Origin: Auanema rhodensis
Lineage: Eukaryota > Nematoda > Chromadorea > Rhabditida > Rhabditidae
Length of the DNA stretch: 64,000 nt
Direction: 5' to 3'
Assembly (NCBI GenBank): GCA_964057225.1
Contig: OZ059894.1
Location: forward strand, 2,728,001-2,792,000
Shown here piece by piece: positions 49,826 through 63,865 of the stretch. The notes beneath the pieces are model-generated. The model was given only the letters and a program-made list of their open reading frames with translations. It had not been told where the DNA came from and did no database searches. Both the position numbers and the translations under genes were made by a program. Position 1 is the first letter of the stretch; each line of letters starts with the position of its first letter.

Positions 49826-52633
49826 CTCAACATTGCTTCCAAAAACATTTTGACAAAAATTTTTTCGAAAAATTTCGAAATAATTTAGCAAAAAGTAGAT
49901 GTTTTTAGATTCCTTTTTTCAAGGCGAAGACGATGGACATTGTTATTCAACGAAAAAATTAATTCTTCAGGGTGAAAATCGAGGATATAAGTGTGAACTT
50001 ATATCAGTTGATATCTCGGTGCATTTTTAAGCTAGCGCAAATCTGATAACACAGATCGATGCAGCTTAAAAATCCGCATCGAATGCACTATACTACATTG
50101 AGAAACGCTTAATACAAAAATTAGTTATGATCGTTTGAAAAATGATGCATTAGTGTATGTTGAGTTTCCATGTACAATCAACATTGCTTCCAAAAACATT
50201 TTGACAAAAATTTTTTCGAAAAATTTCAAAATAATTTAGCAAAAAGTAGATGTTTTTAGATTTCTTTTTTTAAGGCAAAGACGATGGACATTGTTATTCA
50301 ACGAAAAAATTAATTCTTCAGGGTGAAAATCGAGGATATAAGTGTGAACTTATATCAGTTGATATCTCGGTGCATTTTTAAGCTAGCGCAAATCTGATAA
50401 CACAGATCGATGCAGCTTAAAAATCCGCATCGAATGCACTATACTACATGGAGAAACGCTTAATACAAAAATTAGTTATGATCGTTTGAAAAATGATGCA
50501 TTAGTGTATGTTGAGTTTCCATGTACACTCAACATTGCTTCCAAAAACATTTTGACAAAAATTTTTTCGAAAAATTTCGAAATAATTTAGCAAAAAGTAG
50601 ATGTTTTTAGATTCCTTTTTTCAAGGCGAAGACGATGGACATTGTTATTCAACGAAAAAATTAATTCTTCAGGGTGAAAATCGAGGATATAAGTGTGAAC
50701 TTATATCAGTTGATATCTCGGTGCATTTTTAAGCTAGCGCAAATCTGATAACACAGATCGATGCAGCTTAAAAATCCGCATCGAATGCACTATACTACAT
50801 TGAGAAACGCTTAATACAAAAATTAGTTATGATCGTTTGAAAAATGATGCATTAGTGTATGTTGAGTTTCCATGTACACTCAACATTGCTTCCAAAAACA
50901 TTTTGACAAAAATTTTTTCGAAAAATTTCAAAATAATTTAGCAAAAAGTAGATGTTTTTAGATTCCTTTTTTCAAGGCAAAGACGATGGACATTGTTATT
51001 CAACGAAAAAATTAATTCTTCAGGGTGAAAATCGAGGATATAAGTGTGAACATATATCAGTTGATATCTCGGTGCATTTTTAAGCTAGCGCAAATCTGAT
51101 AACACAGATCGACGCAGCTTAAAAATCTGCATCGAATGCACTATACTACATGGAGAAACGCTTAATACAAAAATTAGTTATGATCGTTTGAAAAATGATG
51201 CATTAGTGTATGTTGAGTTTCCATGTACACTCAACATTGCTTCCAAAAACATTTTGACAAAAATTTTTTCGAAAAATTTCGAAATAATTTAGCAAAAAGT
51301 AGATGTTTTTAGATTCCTTTTTTCAAGGCGAAGACGATGGACATTGTTATTCAACGAAAAAATTAATTCTTCAGGGTGAAAATCGAGGATATAAGTGTGA
51401 ACTTATATCAGTTGATATCTCGGTGCATTTTTAAGCTAGCGCAAATCTGATAACACAGATCGATGCAGCTTAAAAATCCGCATCGAATGCACTATACTAC
51501 ATTGAGAAACGCTTAATACAAAAATTAGTTATGATCGTTTGAAAAATGATGCATTAGTGTATGTTGAGTTTCCATGTACAATCAACATTGCTTCCAAAAA
51601 CATTTTGACAAAAATTTTTTCGAAAAATTTCAAAATAATTTAGCAAAAAGTAGATGTTTTTAGATTTCTTTTTTTAAGGCAAAGACGATGGACATTGTTA
51701 TTCAACGAAAAAATTAATTCTTCAGGGTGAAAATCGAGGATATAAGTGTGAACTTATATCAGTTGATATCTCGGTGCATTTTTAAGCTAGCGCAAATCTG
51801 ATAACACAGATCGATGCAGCTTAAAAATCCGCATCGAATGCACTATACTACATGGAGAAACGCTTAATACAAAAATTAGTTATGATCGTTTGAAAAATGA
51901 TGCATTAGTGTATGTTGAGTTTCCATGTACACTCAACATTGCTTCCAAAAACATTTTGACAAAAATTTTTTCGAAAAATTTCGAAATAATTTAGCAAAAA
52001 GTAGATGTTTTTAGATTCCTTTTTTCAAGGCGAAGACGATGGACATTGTTATTCAACGAAAAAATTAATTCTTCAGGGTGAAAATCGAGGATATAAGTGT
52101 GAACTTATATCAGTTGATATCTCGGTGCATTTTTAAGCTAGCGCAAATCTGATAACACAGATCGATGCAGCTTAAAAATCCGCATCGAATGCACTATACT
52201 ACATTGAGAAACGCTTAATACAAAAATTAGTTATGATCGTTTGAAAAATGATGCATTAGTGTATGTTGAGTTTCCATGTACACTCAACATTGCTTCCAAA
52301 AACATTTTGACAAAAATTTTTTCGAAAAATTTCAAAATAATTTAGCAAAAAGTAGATGTTTTTAGATTCCTTTTTTCAAGGCAAAGACGATGGACATTGT
52401 TATTCAACGAAAAAATTAATTCTTCAGGGTGAAAATCGAGGATATAAGTGTGAACTTATATCAGTTGATATCTCGGTGCATTTTTAAGCTAGCGCAAATC
52501 TGATAACACAGATCGATGCAGCTTAAAAATCCGCATCGAATGCACTATACTACATTGAGAAACGCTTAATACAAAAATTAGTTATGATCGTTTGAAAAAT
52601 GATGCATTAGTGTATGTTGAGTTTCCATGTACA
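49826..52633 (+). repeat. 1404-bp tetramer higher-order repeat, two copies
   Basis: Units 49826-51229 and 51230-52633 have the order X-Y-X-Z. X has g52 and g101 with an ordinary right half. Y starts atcaac and has a tctttttttaagg change and catggag (aaggc at 50272 and 51676, 1404 bp apart). The fourth monomer differs: at 50879 it has a174, c235, t250 and catggag, while at 52283 it has the consensus right half. Confidence 0.83.
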
Positions 52634-52984
52634 ATCAACATTGCTTCCAAAAACATTTTGACAAAAATTTTTTCGAAAAATTTCAAAATAATTTAGCAAA
52701 AAGTAGATGTTTTTAGATTTCTTTTTTCAAGGCAAAGACGATGGACATTGTTATTCAACGAAAAAATTAATTCTTCAGGGTGAAAATCGAGGATATAAGT
52801 GTGAACTTATATCAGTTGATATCTCGGTGCATTTTTAAGCTAGCGCAAATCTGATAACACAGATCGATGCAGCTTAAAAATCCGCATCGAATGCACTATA
52901 CTACATTGAGAAACGCTTAATACAAAAATTAGTTATGATCGTTTGAAAAATGATGCATTAGTGTATGTTGAGTTTCCATGTACA
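52634..52984 (+). repeat. Single A monomer between two higher-order blocks
   Basis: This is a plain atcaac monomer with a consensus body, joining the 1404-bp tetramer block to the G-H dimer block. Confidence 0.8.
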
Positions 52985-55090
52985 CTCAACATTGCTTCCA
53001 AAAACATTTAGACAAAAATTTTTTCGAAAAATTTCGAAATAATTTAGCAAAAAGTAGATGTTTTTAGATTCCTTTTTTCAAGGCGAAGACGATGGACATT
53101 GTTATTCAACGAAAAAATTAATTCTTCAGGGTGAAAATAGAGGATATAAGTGTGAACATATATCAGTTGATATCTCGGTGCATTTTTAAGCTAGCGCAAA
53201 TCTGATAACACAGATCGACGCAGCTTAAAAATCTGCATCGAATGCACTATACTACATGGAGAAACGCTTAATACAAAAATTAGTTATGATCGTTTGAAAA
53301 ATGATGCATTAGTGTATGTTGAGTTTCCATGTACACTCAACATTGCTTCCAAAAACATTTTGACAAAAATTTTTTCGAAAAATTTCAAAATAATTTAGCA
53401 AAAAGTAGATGTTTTTAGATTCCTTTTTTCAAGGCAAAGACGATGGACAATGTTATTCAACGAAAAAATTAATTCTTCAGGGTGAAAATCGAGGATATAA
53501 GTGTGAACTTATATCAGTTGATATCTCGGTGCATTTTTAAGCTAGCGCAAATCTGATAACACAGATCGACGCAGCTTAAAAATCTGCATCGAATGCACTA
53601 TACTACATTGAGAAACGCTTAATACAAAAATTAGTTATGATCGTTTGAAAAATGATGCATTAGTGTATGTTGAGTTTCCATGTACACTCAACATTGCTTC
53701 CAAAAACATTTAGACAAAAATTTTTTCGAAAAATTTCGAAATAATTTAGCAAAAAGTAGATGTTTTTAGATTCCTTTTTTCAAGGCGAAGACGATGGACA
53801 TTGTTATTCAACGAAAAAATTAATTCTTCAGGGTGAAAATAGAGGATATAAGTGTGAACATATATCAGTTGATATCTCGGTGCATTTTTAAGCTAGCGCA
53901 AATCTGATAACACAGATCGACGCAGCTTAAGAATCTGCATCGAATGCACTATACTACATGGAGAAACGCTTAATACAAAAATTAGTTATGATCGTTTGAA
54001 AAATGATGCATTAGTGTATGTTGAGTTTCCATGTACACTCAACATTGCTTCCAAAAACATTTTGACAAAAATTTTTTCGAAAAATTTCAAAATAATTTAG
54101 CAAAAAGTAGATGTTTTTAGATTCCTTTTTTCAAGGCAAAGACGATGGACAATGTTATTCAACGAAAAAATTAATTCTTCAGGGTGAAAATCGAGGATAT
54201 AAGTGTGAACTTATATCAGTTGATATCTCGGTGCATTTTTAAGCTAGCGCAAATCTGATAACACAGATCGACGCAGCTTAAAAATCTGCATCGAATGCAC
54301 TATACTACATTGAGAAACGCTTAATACAAAAATTAGTTATGATCGTTTGAAAAATGATGCATTAGTGTATGTTGAGTTTCCATGTACACTCAACATTGCT
54401 TCCAAAAACATTTAGACAAAAATTTTTTCGAAAAATTTCGAAATAATTTAGCAAAAAGTAGATGTTTTTAGATTCCTTTTTTCAAGGCGAAGACGATGGA
54501 CATTGTTATTCAACGAAAAAATTAATTCTTCAGGGTGAAAATAGAGGATATAAGTGTGAACATATATCAGTTGATATCTCGGTGCATTTTTAAGCTAGCG
54601 CAAATCTGATAACACAGATCGACGCAGCTTAAGAATCTGCATCGAATGCACTATACTACATGGAGAAACGCTTAATACAAAAATTAGTTATGATCGTTTG
54701 AAAAATGATGCATTAGTGTATGTTGAGTTTCCATGTACACTCAACATTGCTTCCAAAAACATTTTGACAAAAATTTTTTCGAAAAATTTCAAAATAATTT
54801 AGCAAAAAGTAGATGTTTTTAGATTTCTTTTTTCAAGGCAAAGACGATGGACAATGTTATTCAACGAAAAAATTAATTCTTCAGGGTGAAAATCGAGGAT
54901 ATAAGTGTGAACTTATATCAGTTGATATCTCGGTGCATTTTTAAGCTAGCGCAAATCTGATAACACAGATCGACGCAGCTTAAAAATCTGCATCGAATGC
55001 ACTATACTACATTGAGAAACGCTTAATACAAAAATTAGTTATGATCGTTTGAAAAATGATGCATTAGTGTATGTTGAGTTTCCATGTACA
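52985..55090 (+). repeat. G-H dimer higher-order repeat, three copies (702 bp)
   Basis: Three G-H pairs start at 52985, 53687 and 54389. G monomers have a26, g52, g101, a155, a174, c235, t250 and catggag; H monomers have a115, c235, t250 and cattgag. The second and third G copies share a private cttaagaatc change at 53931 and 54633, exactly 702 bp apart, which the first lacks, so the third pair is a recent duplicate of the second. The last H copy has t87 in place of c87. Confidence 0.88.
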
Positions 55091-56494
55091 CTCAACATTG
55101 CTTCCAAAAACATTTTGACAAAAATTTTTTCGAAAAATTTCAAAATAATTTAGCAAAAAGTAGATGTTTTTAGATTTCTTTTTTCAAGGCAAAGACGATG
55201 GACATTGTTATTCAACGAAAAAATTAATTCTTCAGGGTGAAAATCGAGGATATAAGTGTGAACTTATATCAGTTGATATCTCGGTGCATTTTTAAGCTAG
55301 CGCAAATCTGATAACACAGATCGATGCAGCTTAAAAATCCGCATCGAATGCACTATACTACATTGAGAAACGCTTAATACAAAAATTAGTTATGATCGTT
55401 TGAAAAATGATGCATTAGTGTATGTTGAGTTTCCATGTACACTCAACATTGCTTCCAAAAACATTTTGACAAAAATTTTTTCGAAAAATTTCAAAATAAT
55501 TTAGCAAAAAGTAGATGTTTTTAGATTTCTTTTTTCAAGGCAAAGACGATGGACATTGTTATTCAACGAAAAAATTAATTCTTCAGGGTGAAAATCGAGG
55601 ATATAAGTGTGAACTTATATCAGTTGATATCTCGGTGCATTTTTAAGCTAGCGCAAATCTGATAACACAGATCGATGCAGCTTAAAAATCCGCATCGAAT
55701 GCACTATACTACATTGAGAAACGCTTAATACAAAAATTAGTTATGATCGTTTGAAAAATGATGCATTAGTGTATGTTGAGTTTCCATGTACAATCAACAT
55801 TGCTTCCAAAAACATTTTGACAAAAATTTTTTCGAAAAATTTCAAAATAATTTAGCAAAAAGTAGATGTTTTTAGATTTCTTTTTTCAAGGCAAAGACGA
55901 TGGACATTGTTATTCAACGAAAAAATTAATTCTTCAGGGTGAAAATCGAGGATATAAGTGTGAACTTATATCAGTTGATATCTCGGTGCATTTTTAAGCT
56001 AGCGCAAATCTGATAACACAGATCGATGCAGCTTAAAAATCCGCATCGAATGCACTATACTACATTGAGAAACGCTTAATACAAAAATTAGTTATGATCG
56101 TTTGAAAAATGATGCATTAGTGTATGTTGAGTTTCCATGTACACTCAACATTGCTTCCAAAAACATTTAGACAAAAATTTTTTCGAAAAATTTCAAAATA
56201 ATTTAGCAAAAAGTAGATGTTTTTAGATTTCTTTTTTCAAGGCAAAGACGATGGACATTGTTATTCAACGAAAAAATTAATTCTTCAGGGTGAAAATCGA
56301 GGATATAAGTGTGAACTTATATCAGTTGATATCTCGGTGCATTTTTAAGCTAGCGCAAATCTGATAACACAGATCGATGCAGCTTAAAAATCCGCATCGA
56401 ATGCACTATACTACATTGAGAAACGCTTAATACAAAAATTAGTTATGATCGTTTGAAAAATGATGCATTAGTGTATGTTGAGTTTCCATGTACA
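55091..56494 (+). repeat. B-B-A-C block opening the uniform right end
   Basis: Four monomers (55091, 55442, 55793, 56144) of classes B, B, A and C, all with t87 and the consensus right half. From here on the G, H and D marks are absent. Confidence 0.8.
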
Positions 56495-59400
56495 ATCAAC
56501 ATTGCTTCCAAAAACATTTTGACAAAAATTTTTTCGAAAAATTTCAAAATAATTTAGCAAAAAGTAGATGTTTTTAGATTTCTTTTTTTAAGGCAAAGAC
56601 GATGGACATTGTTATTCAACGAAAAAATTAATTCTTCAGGGTGAAAATCGAGGATATAAGTGTGAACTTATATCAGTTGATATCTCGGTGCATTTTTAAG
56701 CTAGCGCAAATCTGATAACACAGATCGATGCAGCTTAAAAATCCGCATCGAATGCACTATACTACATTGAGAAACGCTTAATACAAAAATTAGTTATGAT
56801 CGTTTGAAAAATGATGCATTAGTGTATGTTGAGTTTCCATGTACACTCAACATTGCTTCCAAAAACATTTTGACAAAAATTTTTTCGAAAAATTTCAAAA
56901 TAATTTAGCAAAAAGTAGATGTTTTTAGATTTCTTTTTTCAAGGCAAAGACGATGGACATTGTTATTCAACGAAAAAATTAATTCTTCAGGGTGAAAATC
57001 GAGGATATAAGTGTGAACTTATATCAGTTGATATCTCGGTGCATTTTTAAGCTAGCGCAAATCTGATAACACAGATCGATGCAGCTTAAAAATCCGCATC
57101 GAATGCACTATACTACATTGAGAAACGCTTAATACAAAAATTAGTTATGATCGTTTGAAAAATGATGCATTAGTGTATGTTGAGTTTCCATGTACACTCA
57201 ACATTGCTTCCAAAAACATTTAGACAAAAATTTTTTCGAAAAATTTCAAAATAATTTAGCAAAAAGTAGATGTTTTTAGATTTCTTTTTTCAAGGCAAAG
57301 ACGATGGACATTGTTATTCAACGAAAAAATTAATTCTTCAGGGTGAAAATCGAGGATATAAGTGTGAACTTATATCAGTTGATATCTCGGTGCATTTTTA
57401 AGCTAGCGCAAATCTGATAACACAGATCGATGCAGCTTAAAAATCCGCATCGAATGCACTATACTACATTGAGAAACGCTTAATACAAAAATTAGTTATG
57501 ATCGTTTGAAAAATGATGCATTAGTGTATGTTGAGTTTCCATGTACAATCAACATTGCTTCCAAAAACATTTTGACAAAAATTTTTTCGAAAAATTTCAA
57601 AATATTTTAGCAAAAAGTAGATGTTTTTAGATTTCTTTTTTCAAGGCAAAGACGATGGACATTGTTATTCAACGAAAAAATTAATTCTTCAGGGTGAAAA
57701 TCGAGGATATAAGTGTGAACTTATATCAGTTGATATCTCGGTGCATTTTTAAGCTAGCGCAAATCTGATAACACAGATCGATGCAGCTTAAAAATCCGCA
57801 TCGAATGCACTATACTACATTGAGAAACGCTTAATACAAAAATTAGTTATGATCGTTTGAAAAATGATGCATTAGTGTATGTTGAGTTTCCATGTACACT
57901 CAACATTGCTTCCAAAAACATTTAGACAAAAATTTTTTCGAAAAATTTCAAAATAATTTAGCAAAAAGTAGATGTTTTTAGATTTCTTTTTTCAAGGCAA
58001 AGACGATGGACATTGTTATTCAACGAAAAAATTAATTCTTCAGGGTGAAAATCGAGGATATAAGTGTGAACTTATATCAGTTGATATCTCGGTGCATTTT
58101 TAAGCTAGCGCAAATCTGATAACACAGATCGATGCAGCTTAAAAATCCGCATCGAATGCACTATACTACATTGAGAAACGCTTAATACAAAAATTAGTTA
58201 TGATCGTTTGAAAAATGATGCATTAGTGTATGTTGAGTTTCCATGTACAATCAACATTGCTTCCAAAAACATTTTGACAAAAATTTTTTCGAAAAATTTC
58301 AAAATAATTTAGCAAAAAGTAGATGTTTTTAGATTTCTTTTTTTAAGGCAAAGACGATGGACATTGTTATTCAACGAAAAAATTAATTCTTCAGGGTGAA
58401 AATCGAGGATATAAGTGTGAACTTATATCAGTTGATATCTCGGTGCATTTTTAAGCTAGCGCAAATCTGATAACACAGATCGATGCAGCTTAAAAATCCG
58501 CATCGAATGCACTATACTACATTGAGAAACGCTTAATACAAAAATTAGTTATGATCGTTTGAAAAATGATGCATTAGTGTATGTTGAGTTTCCATGTACA
58601 CTCAACATTGCTTCCAAAAACATTTTGACAAAAATTTTTTCGAAAAATTTCAAAATAATTTAGCAAAAAGTAGATGTTTTTAGATTTCTTTTTTCAAGGC
58701 AAAGACGATGGACATTGTTATTCAACGAAAAAATTAATTCTTCAGGGTGAAAATCGAGGATATAAGTGTGAACTTATATCAGTTGATATCTCGGTGCATT
58801 TTTAAGCTAGCGCAAATCTGATAACACAGATCGATGCAGCTTAAAAATCCGCATCGAATGCACTATACTACATTGAGAAACGCTTAATACAAAAATTAGT
58901 TATGATCGTTTGAAAAATGATGCATTAGTGTATGTTGAGTTTCCATGTACACTCAACATTGCTTCCAAAAACATTTAGACAAAAATTTTTTCGAAAAATT
59001 TCAAAATAATTTAGCAAAAAGTAGATGTTTTTAGATTTCTTTTTTCAAGGCAAAGACGATGGACATTGTTATTCAACGAAAAAATTAATTCTTCAGGGTG
59101 AAAATCGAGGATATAAGTGTGAACTTATATCAGTTGATATCTCGGTGCATTTTTAAGCTAGCGCAAATCTGATAACACAGATCGATGCAGCTTAAAAATC
59201 CGCATCGAATGCACTATACTACATTGAGAAACGCTTAATACAAAAATTAGTTATGATCGTTTGAAAAATGATGCATTAGTGTATGTTGAGTTTCCATGTA
59301 CAATCAACATTGCTTCCAAAAACATTTTGACAAAAATTTTTTCGAAAAATTTCAAAATAATTTAGCAAAAAGTAGATGTTTTTAGATTTCTTTTTTCAAG

Positions 59401-62110
59401 GCAAAGACGATGGACATTGTTATTCAACGAAAAAATTAATTCTTCAGGGTGAAAATCGAGGATATAAGTGTGAACTTATATCAGTTGATATCTCGGTGCA
59501 TTTTTAAGCTAGCGCAAATCTGATAACACAGATCGATGCAGCTTAAAAATCCGCATCGAATGCACTATACTACATTGAGAAACGCTTAATACAAAAATTA
59601 GTTATGATCGTTTGAAAAATGATGCATTAGTGTATGTTGAGTTTCCATGTACACTCAACATTGCTTCCAAAAACATTTAGACAAAAATTTTTTCGAAAAA
59701 TTTCAAAATAATTTAGCAAAAAGTAGATGTTTTTAGATTTCTTTTTTCAAGGCAAAGACGATGGACATTGTTATTCAACGAAAAAATTAATTCTTCAGGG
59801 TGAAAATCGAGGATATAAGTGTGAACTTATATCAGTTGATATCTCGGTGCATTTTTAAGCTAGCGCAAATCTGATAACACAGATCGATGCAGCTTAAAAA
59901 TCCGCATCGAATGCACTATACTACATTGAGAAACGCTTAATACAAAAATTAGTTATGATCGTTTGAAAAATGATGCATTAGTGTATGTTGAGTTTCCATG
60001 TACACTCAACATTGCTTCCAAAAACATTTAGACAAAAATTTTTTCGAAAAATTTCAAAATAATTTAGCAAAAAGTAGATGTTTTTAGATTTCTTTTTTCA
60101 AGGCAAAGACGATGGACATTGTTATTCAACGAAAAAATTAATTCTTCAGGGTGAAAATCGAGGATATAAGTGTGAACTTATATCAGTTGATATCTCGGTG
60201 CATTTTTAAGCTAGCGCAAATCTGATAACACAGATCGATGCAGCTTAAAAATCCGCATCGAATGCACTATACTACATTGAGAAACGCTTAATACAAAAAT
60301 TAGTTATGATCGTTTGAAAAATGATGCATTAGTGTATGTTGAGTTTCCATGTACAATCAACATTGCTTCCAAAAACATTTTGACAAAAATTTTTTCGAAA
60401 AATTTCAAAATAATTTAGCAAAAAGTAGATGTTTTTAGATTTCTTTTTCTAAGGCAAAGACGATGGACATTGTTATTCAACGAAAAAATTAATTCTTCAG
60501 GGTGAAAATCGAGGATATAAGTGTGAACTTATATCAGTTGATATCTCGGTGCATTTTTAAGCTAGCGCAAATCTGATAACACAGATCGATGCAGCTTAAA
60601 AATCCGCATCGAATGCACTATACTACATTGAGAAACGCTTAATACAAAAATTAGTTATGATCGTTTGAAAAATGATGCATTAGTGTATGTTGAGTTTCCA
60701 TGTACACTCAACATTGCTTCCAAAAACATTTTGACAAAAATTTTTTCGAAAAATTTCAAAATAATTTAGCAAAAAGTAGATGTTTTTAGATTTCTTTTTT
60801 CAAGGCAAAGACGATGGACATTGTTATTCAACGAAAAAATTAATTCTTCAGGGTGAAAATCGAGGATATAAGTGTGAACTTATATCAGTTGATATCTCGG
60901 TGCATTTTTAAGCTAGCGCAAATCTGATAACACAGATCGAAGCAGCTTAAAAATCCGCATCGAATGCACTATACTACATTGAGAAACGCTTAATACAAAA
61001 ATTAGTTATGATCGTTTGAAAAATGATGCATTAGTGTATGTTGAGTTTCCATGTACACTCAACATTGCTTCCAAAAACATTTAGACAAAAATTTTTTCGA
61101 AAAATTTCAAAATAATTTAGCAAAAAGTAGATGTTTTTAGATTTCTTTTTTCAAGGCAAAGACGATGGACATTGTTATTCAACGAAAAAATTAATTCTTC
61201 AGGGTGAAAATCGAGGATATAAGTGTGAACTTATATCAGTTGATATCTCGGTGCATTTTTAAGCTAGCGCAAATCTGATAACACAGATCGATGCAGCTAA
61301 AAAATCCGCATCGAATGCACTATACTACATTGAGAAACGCTTAATACAAAAATTAGTTATGATCGTTTGAAAAATGATGCATTAGTGTATGTTGAGTTTC
61401 CATGTACAATCAACATTGCTTCCAAAAACATTTTGACAAAAATTTTTTCGAAAAATTTCAAAATAATTTAGCAAAAAGTAGATGTTTTTAGATTTCTTTT
61501 TTCAAGGCAAAGACGATGGACATTGTTATTCAACGAAAAAATTAATTCTTCAGGGTGAAAATCGAGGATATAAGTGTGAACTTATATCAGTTGATATCTC
61601 GGTGCATTTTTAAGCTAGCGCAAATCTGATAACACAGATCGATGCAGCTTAAAAATCCGCATCGAATGCACTATACTACATTGAGAAACGCTTAATACAA
61701 AAATTAGTTATGATCGTTTGAAAAATGATGCATTAGTGTATGTTGAGTTTCCATGTACACTCAACATTGCTTCCAAAAACATTTAGACAAAAATTTTTTC
61801 GAAAAATTTCAAAATAATTTAGCAAAAAGTAGATGTTTTTAGATTTCTTTTTTCAAGGCAAAGACGATGGACATTGTTATTCAACGAAAAAATTAATTCT
61901 TCAGGGTGAAAATCGAGGATATAAGTGTGAACTTATATCAGTTGATATCTCGGTGCATTTTTAAGCTAGCGCAAATCTGATAACACAGATCGATGCAGCT
62001 TAAAAATCCGCATCGAATGCACTATACTACATTGAGAAACGCTTAATACAAAAATTAGTTATGATCGTTTGAAAAATGATGCATTAGTGTATGTTGAGTT
62101 TCCATGTACA
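56495..62110 (+). repeat. A*-B-C-A-C pentamer higher-order repeat (1755 bp)
   Basis: Unit starts are 56495, 58250 and 60356. A* is an A monomer in which the c after the T-run has become t, giving cttttttt before aaggc (aaggc at 56590 and 58345); at 60451 the sequence before it is ctttttct. The second unit has six monomers because a C monomer is doubled (59654 and 60005). Spacings between A* copies are therefore 1755, 2106 and 1755 bp. Private single changes (aatattttag at 57548, cgaagcagc at 60707, gcagctaaa at 61058) are rare. Confidence 0.87.
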
Positions 62111-63865
62111 ATCAACATTGCTTCCAAAAACATTTTGACAAAAATTTTTTCGAAAAATTTCAAAATAATTTAGCAAAAAGTAGATGTTTTTAGATTTCTT
62201 TTTTTAAGGCAAAGACGATGGACATTGTTATTCAACGAAAAAATTAATTCTTCAGGGTGAAAATCGAGGATATAAGTGTGAACTTATATCAGTTGATATC
62301 TCGGTGCATTTTTAAGCTAGCGCAAATCTGATAACACAGATCGATGCAGCTTAAAAATCCGCATCGAATGCACTATACTACATTGAGAAACGCTTAATAC
62401 AAAAATTAGTTATGATCGTTTGAAAAATGATGCATTAGTGTATGTTGAGTTTCCATGTACACTCAACATTGCTTCCAAAAACATTTAGACAAAAATTTTT
62501 TCGAAAAATTTCAAAATAATTTAGCAAAAAGTAGATGTTTTTAGATTTCTTTTTTCAAGGCAAAGACGATGGACATTGTTATTCAACGAAAAAATTAATT
62601 CTTCAGGGTGAAAATCGAGGATATAAGTGTGAACTTATATCAGTTGATATCTCGGTGCATTTTTAAGCTAGCGCAAATCTGATAACACAGATCGATGCAG
62701 CTTAAAAATCCGCATCGAATGCACTATACTACATTGAGAAACGCTTAATACAAAAATTAGTTATGATCGTTTGAAAAATGATGCATTAGTGTATGTTGAG
62801 TTTCCATGTACACTCAACATTGCTTCCAAAAACATTTAGACAAAAATTTTTTCGAAAAATTTCAAAATAATTTAGCAAAAAGTAGATGTTTTTAGATTTC
62901 TTTTTTCAAGGCAAAGACGATGGACATTGTTATTCAACGAAAAAATTAATTCTTCAGGGTGAAAATCGAGGATATAAGTGTGAACTTATATCAGTTGATA
63001 TCTCGGTGCATTTTTAAGCTAGCGCAAATCTGATAACACAGATCGATGCAGCTTAAAAATCCGCATCGAATGCACTATACTACATTGAGAAACGCTTAAT
63101 ACAAAAATTAGTTATGATCGTTTGAAAAATGATGCATTAGTGTATGTTGAGTTTCCATGTACAATCAACATTGCTTCCAAAAACATTTTGACAAAAATTT
63201 TTTCGAAAAATTTCAAAATAATTTAGCAAAAAGTAGATGTTTTTAGATTTCTTTTTTTAAGGCAAAGACGATGGACATTGTTATTCAACGAAAAAATTAA
63301 TTCTTCAGGGTGAAAATCGAGGATATAAGTGTGAACTTATATCAGTTGATATCTCGGTGCATTTTTAAGCTAGCGCAAATCTGATAACACAGATCGATGC
63401 AGCTTAAAAATCCGCATCGAATGCACTATACTACATTGAGAAACGCTTAATACAAAAATTAGTTATGATCGTTTGAAAAATGATGCATTAGTGTATGTTG
63501 AGTTTCCATGTACAATCAACATTGCTTCCAAAAACATTTTGACAAAAATTTTTTCGAAAAATTTCAAAATAATTTAGCAAAAAGTAGATGTTTTTAGATT
63601 TCTTTTTTCAAGGCAAAGACGATGGACATTGTTATTCAACGAAAAAATTAATTCTTCAGGGTGAAAATCGAGGATATAAGTGTGAACTTATATCAGTTGA
63701 TATCTCGGTGCATTTTTAAGCTAGCGCAAATCTGATAACACAGATCGATGCAGCTTAAAAATCCGCATCGAATGCACTATACTACATTGAGAAACGCTTA
63801 ATACAAAAATTAGTTATGATCGTTTGAAAAATGATGCATTAGTGTATGTTGAGTTTCCATGTACA
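62111..63865 (+). repeat. Broken pentamer end, five monomers
   Basis: The order is A* (62111), C (62462), C (62813), A* (63164) and A (63515). The aaggc after the T-run is at 62206 and 63259, 1053 bp apart, so here the unit has shrunk to three monomers, C having replaced or lost its B and A neighbours. Confidence 0.82.
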
